Shown here: positions 6,852-11,463 of the stretch, one piece after another | How positions within the stretch are numbered: position 1 is the first letter of the stretch | How the letters are laid out: each line of letters opens with the position of its first letter | Source of the DNA: Deltaproteobacteria bacterium | GTDB lineage: Bacteria; Desulfobacterota; DSM-4660; Desulfatiglandales; Desulfatiglandaceae | NCBI GenBank assembly: GCA_029932035.1 | Contig: JAOZQV010000089.1 | Coordinates: forward strand, 1-11,463 | DNA: 11,463 nt | Reading direction: 5' to 3' | Notes under the pieces: model-generated | Database searches by the model: none | Told to the model about the DNA's origin: nothing | The model's input: the letters and a program-made list of their open reading frames with translations, nothing else | Program-made: the position numbers and the translations under genes

Positions 6852-7502
6852 TTATTCCCCTATGGGAACACCTCGCCCTAAGTATCTAAATGCTACATAC
6901 CCAGTACATTTATCCATAAGGGCTATCTCGGCCCATTCCCCGGACCTGCTGACAATTTCTGTCTGACTTCCTCTCCCGAGATAGGCTATGACCGGCGAGT
7001 TATTATCCTTGGAACGATGCACTGTAATCATTTTTTTAAAAAGGCTTTTTCTGTTTGGCAACTGTTTCAGCTTAAGCGTGTCGCGAATATTGTTGTATAA
7101 TTCCTTTTCAGAAGAGTACTCCCGCATCGTATCGGGTCTCTTGAACGCGCAAATGACCTTAGTCAGGGTTGGAGTAATACTTTCCATTGAAAGACTGACG
7201 GTGGTGCCTTGCCAGGCAGCGTAGACCAGGCCCTTTTGATTAAATTCCTCTACTCTTTGAATGTCAAAGCCCATTCGGTCCAGGTTGAATACTGTTGATT
7301 GAAGAACTGGGTCAAGCGGGTATGAGAGACTTTCCTCTTTCCCGGCCAAATAGATTTTCATCTCGGAAAGGCTGAAAGGCACAGCAGCAAAAAATGCGCA
7401 GCCCGTGCCAAAAAGCACCCAGAAAACAGAAGCTATAACTATTAAGGTCTTTATTTTGCGGCAGAAAATGGTCGAGATGTTAAGAGAAATTTCTGAAGTC
7501 AT
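6852..7502 (-). CDS. putative lipoprotein with DUF3568-like and SH3 domains
   Basis: 216 residues. The start has a 35-residue leader: a basic stretch (CRKIKT), then a hydrophobic core (LIVIASVFWVLFGTG) ending at Cys35. The FGTGC context is a near-lipobox, so a lipid-anchored envelope protein is likely but not certain. Residues about 36-145 (…YPLDPVLQSTVFNLDRMGFDI… GTTVSLSMESITPTLTKVICAF) have the layout of DUF3568-type lipoproteins, a small alpha/beta domain of unknown function. Residues about 158-210 form a bacterial SH3 domain (MITVHRSKDNNSPVIAYLGRG… GEWAEIALMDKCTGYVAFRYLG), a module that often binds peptidoglycan or proteins. The ribosome binding site is weak. The gene follows trmO on the same strand after 81 bp, so co-transcription is possible. 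Specific function is unknown. Confidence 0.72.
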   Translation of the reverse strand: MTSEISLNISTIFCRKIKTLIVIASVFWVLFGTGCAFFAAVPFSLSEMKIYLAGKEESLSYPLDPVLQSTVFNLDRMGFDIQRVEEFNQKGLVYAAWQGTTVSLSMESITPTLTKVICAFKRPDTMREYSSEKELYNNIRDTLKLKQLPNRKSLFKKMITVHRSKDNNSPVIAYLGRGSQTEIVSRSGEWAEIALMDKCTGYVAFRYLGRGVPIGE

Positions 7503-7583
7503 TTATCAGGCCCCGCCGCCAAAAGGAACGTCCACTGCAGTGAATGAAAGACAGGCCATATACCGATAGGATATGCTGCTTCG

Positions 7584-8081
7584 TCAGACAAATCGATCGT
7601 CTGATTTCTTATTTCTGACCCGCCCTTTAGCCTCTTTCAACCATCCTATACGTGCCCCCGGAGATTGATCAAACTCTGGCACATAGGGTTTGACGTCGAT
7701 CAAAGGAGTATCATTGAGAATGTCCACATTTTCAATGTGCAGGATGTTTTGTTCGATTTTCAGTAATCTGACCACAGACAGCCCAATCGGGTTGGGCCGG
7801 CTTGGCGCCCTGGTGGAGAAAACCCCGTGCGGAATGGTGTCTAAAAATGGTGTGACAATAAGTTTCGCAGATTGGGCCTGATGGAAATGATAGATCAGGA
7901 CGATATGGGAAAACCCGTCAAGGTCCTTCAACCCTTTGGAATATTCTTCAAATATTTCAATAGTGCCTCGGATATCAGCAGCTCCCGCAGGCTGAATCGG
8001 CATACCCTCAATGTTGCTAAAAGAGGTATGAATAATGCCAATGGGTTGATACGTGATTTTCGAGGGAAGATTCGATTGCAT
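7584..8081 (-). CDS. trmO: tRNA (N6-threonylcarbamoyl-A37) methyltransferase TrmO
   Basis: 165 residues of the TrmO (formerly TsaA/UPF0066) family, SAM-dependent enzymes that methylate N6-threonylcarbamoyladenosine at position 37 of certain tRNAs that read ACY codons. The family's beta-barrel domain is complete: PIGIIHTSF at 13-21, GFSHIVLIYHFH at 56-67, HGVFSTRAPSRPNPIGLS at 85-102 and LIDVKPYVPEFD at about 127-138. It ends soon after, so it lacks the C-terminal domain of the 235-residue E. coli enzyme and belongs to the short form. It lies 37 bp downstream of a class I methyltransferase gene, likely in the same transcript. Relatives of the short form have not all been tested, so the exact tRNA target is inferred. 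Confidence 0.9.
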   Translation of the reverse strand: MQSNLPSKITYQPIGIIHTSFSNIEGMPIQPAGAADIRGTIEIFEEYSKGLKDLDGFSHIVLIYHFHQAQSAKLIVTPFLDTIPHGVFSTRAPSRPNPIGLSVVRLLKIEQNILHIENVDILNDTPLIDVKPYVPEFDQSPGARIGWLKEAKGRVRNKKSDDRFV

Positions 8082-8118
8082 AGCGTTATTCCATATAATC
8101 TCTGAAAAATTCAGGCTC

Positions 8119-8739
8119 TCACCCTTCTAAGACCAAGATATACAGCTTATCCTCGTTCACAAATCCTGAAACCCCGAATCCATAAGGCTCAAATAGACTC
8201 TTTGCCACGGTTTTGTTTTCAGGGAAACCGTCCAAGGGAAAAGGCACCTTTTCCTGCAGGAAATTAATAAACGCGCCTCCCATCGGATGGCTTATGACTA
8301 TACGACACCCGGTCTTTGTAAACCGCCTTATGTTGGTGAAACTTCCATGTTTATCCACGATATTCGGGTAGCAGGCATTGATAAGGACAACATCAACAGT
8401 GTGATCCGGCAATCTCAAGTCACGTATGTCTCCGTGCAGGGTCCTGACCTCAGGATAACGCTCTTTTACGGATTTCAACATCTTTTCCGATAGATCATTG
8501 GCATAGATCAGGGCAGGTTTGTATTTCAGGATGATAGGAATCAGTATCCCTGTACCGGTCCCCATATCAAGGACCACATCTGTCCCGGATATGATCGCAG
8601 ACTCAAGGATTTTTTCGAGACGTTCAGGCACGCCATCCGGAAGAGGCGGGTCGAAAAGGCGCATGTATTTACTGAAGTATTCAGATTGAAGCTTGTCAAT
8701 TTGTTGGACTTCATTTTCGGTGATTTCTTTGAATTTCAT
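8119..8739 (-). CDS. class I SAM-dependent methyltransferase
   Basis: 206 residues with a Rossmann-type methyltransferase core. Motif I is VVLDMGTGTG at 55-64, the second-strand acidic residue is Asp82 in IYANDLSEKML, an HGDIRDLRLPD stretch contacts the adenine in relatives, and the post-motif strand is VDVVLINACYPN. The substrate is unknown; the overall pattern is that of generic small-molecule or quinone-type methyltransferases (Methyltransf_11/25). About 50 N-terminal residues form a helical cap. I start at the ATG at 8737-8739 because AAGG lies five bases upstream; the frame is open to a TTG at 8760 with no ribosome binding site. It is first of a likely two- or three-gene minus-strand unit with trmO and the SH3 lipoprotein. 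Confidence 0.87.
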   Translation of the reverse strand: MKFKEITENEVQQIDKLQSEYFSKYMRLFDPPLPDGVPERLEKILESAIISGTDVVLDMGTGTGILIPIILKYKPALIYANDLSEKMLKSVKERYPEVRTLHGDIRDLRLPDHTVDVVLINACYPNIVDKHGSFTNIRRFTKTGCRIVISHPMGGAFINFLQEKVPFPLDGFPENKTVAKSLFEPYGFGVSGFVNEDKLYILVLEG

Positions 8740-8745
8740 ATGAAC

Positions 8746-8775
8746 CTTATAGCAGATCAAAAACTAAAATGGCAA
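8746..8775 (-). promoter_or_regulatory. possible promoter very close to the methyltransferase start
   Basis: On the minus strand TTGCCA (8770-8775) and TATAAG (8746-8751) are spaced by 18 bases. The -10 box ends six bases before the ATG, so transcription would begin at or next to the start codon. The same bases include the AAGG read as a ribosome binding site; both cannot hold for one transcript. Confidence 0.35.
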
Positions 8776-8812
8776 GGGAGAGGTGTTAATTTTTGGCTGC
8801 CCCAAATTCTAA

Positions 8813-8841
8813 TGGACATCCACTGTAGATAGTGCTATTAT
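8813..8841 (+). promoter_or_regulatory. sigma70-type promoter of ppiD
   Basis: TGGACA (8813-8818) and TATTAT (8836-8841) are spaced by exactly 17 bases, and each matches the consensus at five of six positions. The predicted start near 8848 gives a leader of about 70 bases. Confidence 0.65.
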
Positions 8842-8916
8842 AAAAAGTTTAATTATTTCAGAAATAGATCGAGAAGCCCCGAAAAAGACGACTGGGAAAC
8901 AGGAGGGAGCATTTAA

Positions 8917-10821
8917 ATGGTATTGAGTCTAATGAGAAAGCATGCCAAGTCCTGGCTGATAAAGTTCTTAATTGCTATTATAGCCGTGGTTTTTGTTTTT
9001 TATTTTGGATACTCTTTTACATCTGATCAGGCCTTGAAAATCGCCTATGTCAATGGGGAGGTAATTAGTGGCCCGGAATATCAAAAGGCCTACCGGGACA
9101 TGATATCTGCTTTGCAAAGAAGGTATAAAGACCAGTGGAATGACAATATGGTAAAGATGTTTAATGTAAAACAAAGGGCATTGGAATCCCTTATAAACCA
9201 ACGGTTGATGACACAGGCCGCTAAACGGTTGGGGATAGATGTGACAGAGAGCGAGTGCCAGAGAGCGATTATGAGTTATCCTGCGTTTCAGGTAAACGGT
9301 CGGTTTAACATGAGACGGTACCAGTCCCTCCTGAATCAAAACCGTATGAAACCGGAGGATTTTGAGTCAACGATGACCCAGGAACTCCTTGACAAAAAGC
9401 TCAAGCAGTTTCTGTTCGCTTTTCTGGATGTTACTGAACAGGAGGTCTTGGAGTACTACACTTTTATAAAGGAAAAGATCAAGATCGGCTATGTTGAATT
9501 TAAGCCCGAAGACTTCAAGAAATCTGTCAAGTTTGATCAGACTGGATTGAAGGAGTATTTTGAGAATAACAGGGAGAATTATCGGGTTCCCAGGAAAATT
9601 AAAGTGACATATGTCGAGATAGATCCTGTGGACTCTAAGGGGGGCGTCAGTGTCACTGAGAAAGAGATCGAATCTTTTTATGAGTACAATAACGAGGCAT
9701 ACACGCAGCCCAAACAGGTAAAAGCGAGGCACATTCTGTTTACGCTTGGCGAGGATGCCCTGAAAGAGGCCGAGGACAAGGTAAGGAAGGTGGCCAAGGA
9801 GGTACTGGCAAAGGCGCGCCAGGGAGAAGATTTCGCGACTCTGGCAAAGAAACATAGCGAAGGCCCGACTAAGTCAAAGGGAGGAGATCTGGGCTATTTT
9901 AAGAGAGGCCAAATGACACCTTCCTTTGAGGAAATCGCTTTCAAGTTGAAAAAGGGTGAAATCAGCGATCTTGTCCGGACGGAGTTCGGATATCACATCA
10001 TCAAGGTGGAGGACATAAAAGAAGCTGCGACCAAATCCTTGGAAGAGGTACGTGATGAAATCGTAGAAACGCTGACCATGAGTGTCGCAACGGAACTTGC
10101 CCATGAAAAGGGTCTGTCTATCATAGACCAGATGCCTTACGATATAGAGTTGTCCGTCTATGCAAAACAGTACGGGCTTGAAGCAAAACGTTCCTCTTAT
10201 CTCTCAAAAAATGAGCCGGTATCCGGGATTGACGAGAGTGAAAAAATTGGCGAGGCCCTTTTCGCCTTGAGAAAGAACGAGACAACCGAGTTGTTTGAAT
10301 TGGACGGAAAATTCTATATCTTTCAGGTTTCGGAGAGTAAGGCATCTTATTTGCCCCCATTGAAAGACGTTACTGAGAGAGTGACGGATGATTATACCGA
10401 CTACCTTGCAGCCCAGGAAGCAACCTCTGCCGCCTCAAAATATCTGGAGGAACTGAAAGAAGGCAAACCCTGGGATAAATTGGCAAAAGAAAAGGGCGTG
10501 AAGACCGGAGAGACCGGATTCTTTACACGCGAGGAACCGATATCTGAAATAGGATACTCACCGGAATTGACCGAGGCGGCCTTTGGGCTCAACTCGGGAA
10601 AAAGGTATCCTGACAAGGCTTTTGCAACTAACACAGGGGTATTTGTCATCAGGTGGCTGGCAAGGGAAGGGATCGATAATAAGGAATTCCGTGAAGAAGA
10701 AAAAGAGTATCGCTCATCCTTAGTGCAGACTAAGCATGGCCGTGTTTTCGAGAACTGGCTTCAAAACCTGCGAAAAAATGCAGATGTAGAAATTGTTAGC
10801 CCTGTGAGCGGAGAGTCGTGA
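8917..10821 (+). CDS. ppiD: PpiD-like membrane-anchored periplasmic peptidyl-prolyl isomerase
   Basis: 634 residues, close to E. coli PpiD (623). A single transmembrane anchor spans about residues 13-34 after a basic start (RKHAKSWLIK), placing the rest in the periplasm, where PpiD assists newly exported proteins leaving the Sec translocon. A SurA-like chaperone domain covers about 40-180. The parvulin domain runs from KARHILF (269-275) to FGYHIIKV (357-364) and keeps the family landmarks (HIL, FATLAKKHSEGPTKSKGGDLGYF, FGYHII). Beyond it lie two further weak parvulin-like modules (about 430-475 and 535-590) whose catalytic residues I cannot match. A strong ribosome binding site, AGGAGG (8901-8906), and a good promoter precede it. 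It is a single-gene unit facing the DUF1285 gene across an inverted repeat. Confidence 0.93.
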   Translation: MVLSLMRKHAKSWLIKFLIAIIAVVFVFYFGYSFTSDQALKIAYVNGEVISGPEYQKAYRDMISALQRRYKDQWNDNMVKMFNVKQRALESLINQRLMTQAAKRLGIDVTESECQRAIMSYPAFQVNGRFNMRRYQSLLNQNRMKPEDFESTMTQELLDKKLKQFLFAFLDVTEQEVLEYYTFIKEKIKIGYVEFKPEDFKKSVKFDQTGLKEYFENNRENYRVPRKIKVTYVEIDPVDSKGGVSVTEKEIESFYEYNNEAYTQPKQVKARHILFTLGEDALKEAEDKVRKVAKEVLAKARQGEDFATLAKKHSEGPTKSKGGDLGYFKRGQMTPSFEEIAFKLKKGEISDLVRTEFGYHIIKVEDIKEAATKSLEEVRDEIVETLTMSVATELAHEKGLSIIDQMPYDIELSVYAKQYGLEAKRSSYLSKNEPVSGIDESEKIGEALFALRKNETTELFELDGKFYIFQVSESKASYLPPLKDVTERVTDDYTDYLAAQEATSAASKYLEELKEGKPWDKLAKEKGVKTGETGFFTREEPISEIGYSPELTEAAFGLNSGKRYPDKAFATNTGVFVIRWLAREGIDNKEFREEEKEYRSSLVQTKHGRVFENWLQNLRKNADVEIVSPVSGES

Positions 10822-10851
10822 TCTATAATTGTGCCTGAACGAAATAACTAT

Positions 10852-10916
10852 TTCATAATCTTAATCATAATCTTACTCAAAACGATTATAATTAAGATTA
10901 CGATTAAGAGTATGAA
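10852..10916. repeat. AT-rich long inverted repeat with nested direct repeats
   Basis: Two 24-base arms (10852-10875 and 10893-10916) are complementary at 22 of 24 positions around a 17-base centre. Within the left arm CATAATCTTA occurs twice, at 10854 and 10866 (12-base period). The repeat lies 30 bp after the ppiD stop and 15 bp before the end of the convergent DUF1285 gene. It may act as a terminator for both, although it is AT-rich and lacks a clear T-run after the stem, or as a protein-binding or mobile-repeat site. Confidence 0.75.
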
Positions 10917-10931
10917 TCCAAAAACAAAATC

Positions 10932-11396
10932 TTATTCCTCTCCTGTCCGGATAGCGTATTTTTGACCATTGAGGGACAGGAAATAGGTCTTGCCCTCTTC
11001 TTCAATGTATTCAGCCAATTGATAATAGGCAGCGCGGTTGAAACGCGCAGGGAAAGAACCTGATTTGACCGTACAGTAAAGGACATTATCCCTCCCAACA
11101 GAAAGAGAATCCGGCATTAGCTCTTCTTTGGTATCATCGCTCAGACTAAGCTCGATCCTAATTCCTCGATCCTGGTTCCCTTCCTCATAAGAGATCCGCC
11201 TGACCACAAAGGCTGTATCCTCCACCTCCACATAACAAGGCTTACCTGCCCAGTTGATCAGATATCTTCCCTCCAAATCAAGCTCCATATTCTGGTAAAA
11301 GAGCCGGATAAATTCCCTGCGGATCATCTCGGTCCCCTGGTGGAACCAACGCCCTTCCTTGTCTATAAATATAAGGCAGGGGGAAATATCATCCAT
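10932..11396 (-). CDS. DUF1285 family protein
   Basis: 154 residues, soluble, with no signal peptide or membrane segment. The pattern FIDKEGRWFHQGTEMIRREF followed by IRLFYQNMELDLEGRYLI and later CYVEVEDTAFVVRRIS is that of the DUF1285 family: a small beta-rich protein of unknown function seen in many proteobacteria, usually as a single gene. The end (GKTYFLSLNGQKYAIRTGE) closes the second beta domain. The start at 11394-11396 is fixed by a perfect AAGGAGG seven bases upstream; the frame is open to 11444 but the extra residues would read through the promoter. It faces ppiD with convergent ends. No role can be assigned. Confidence 0.85.
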   Translation of the reverse strand: MDDISPCLIFIDKEGRWFHQGTEMIRREFIRLFYQNMELDLEGRYLINWAGKPCYVEVEDTAFVVRRISYEEGNQDRGIRIELSLSDDTKEELMPDSLSVGRDNVLYCTVKSGSFPARFNRAAYYQLAEYIEEEGKTYFLSLNGQKYAIRTGEE

Positions 11397-11414
11397 TATT
11401 AGCCTCCTTCGATG

Positions 11415-11444
11415 TTTATACATCCCCGGGAGGGATGGAGTCAA
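11415..11444 (-). promoter_or_regulatory. promoter of the DUF1285 gene with palindrome in its spacer
   Basis: On the minus strand TTGACT (11439-11444) and TATAAA (11415-11420) are spaced by 18 bases. The spacer holds the inverted repeat CATCCC/GGGATG (11421-11426 with 11432-11437), a plausible repressor site. The predicted transcript begins about 15 bases before the ATG, just ahead of the ribosome binding site. Confidence 0.65.
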
Positions 11445-11463
11445 GAGGGGAGGAAAGGGCTCA

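Noticed and set aside
7533..7542. CACTGCAGTG palindrome upstream of the SH3 lipoprotein
   Set aside because: It is a short isolated palindrome with no promoter around it that I can identify.
9367..9855. 162-codon minus-strand frame
   Set aside because: It is antisense to ppiD with no ribosome binding site or recognisable domain.

Overview
The window looks like chromosomal DNA of a Gram-negative bacterium, most plausibly an anaerobe of the Deltaproteobacteria / Desulfobacterota. That assignment is an inference from gene style: a recN beside a P1 peptidase, a DnaJ with a small MerR-type partner, a lipoprotein resembling DUF3568 fused to an SH3 module, a membrane-anchored PpiD, and a DUF1285 protein. 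Signal peptides and an inner-membrane folding factor support a Gram-negative cell. No rRNA, tRNA, CRISPR array or complete insertion sequence is visible.

Positions 1-740 are the accessory part. A MazE/AbrB-type antitoxin gene runs off the left edge on the minus strand behind a clear promoter whose -10 box carries a palindrome. Next comes about 290 bp of hairpin-rich DNA with no convincing gene. Then there is the decayed remnant of a HicB-type antitoxin, which lacks a start and has lost its middle. It abuts, and slightly overlaps, a hotdog-fold thioesterase gene (716-1141, minus).

Positions 1142-4489 hold a plus-strand cluster: a promoter, a small secreted protein of unknown function, recN (double-strand break repair) and, 9 bp further on, a P1-family self-cleaving peptidase. 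A stand-alone receiver-domain response regulator (4516-4965, minus) converges on it.

Positions 4966-6752 are a chaperone locus. A 340-bp leader region with a promoter and short hairpins around the ribosome binding site precedes dnaJ. The 3' end of dnaJ overlaps by 11 bp the 3' end of a convergent CbpM-like MerR gene.

Positions 6852-8739 carry three minus-strand genes: a class I methyltransferase, the tRNA methyltransferase TrmO, and a putative lipoprotein with a C-terminal SH3 domain. Positions 8813-10821 carry ppiD, a membrane-anchored parvulin-type periplasmic folding factor, behind a strong promoter and Shine-Dalgarno. A 24-bp-arm AT-rich inverted repeat separates it from a convergent DUF1285 gene at the right edge. 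That gene's promoter contains a palindrome.

I see no clearly new multi-gene system. Most genes are housekeeping genes: repair, protein folding and tRNA modification. The best leads for a second look are the antitoxin graveyard at the left end, the nested repeat at 10852-10916, the convergent overlap of dnaJ with its presumed modulator, and the unknown secreted protein co-oriented with recN.
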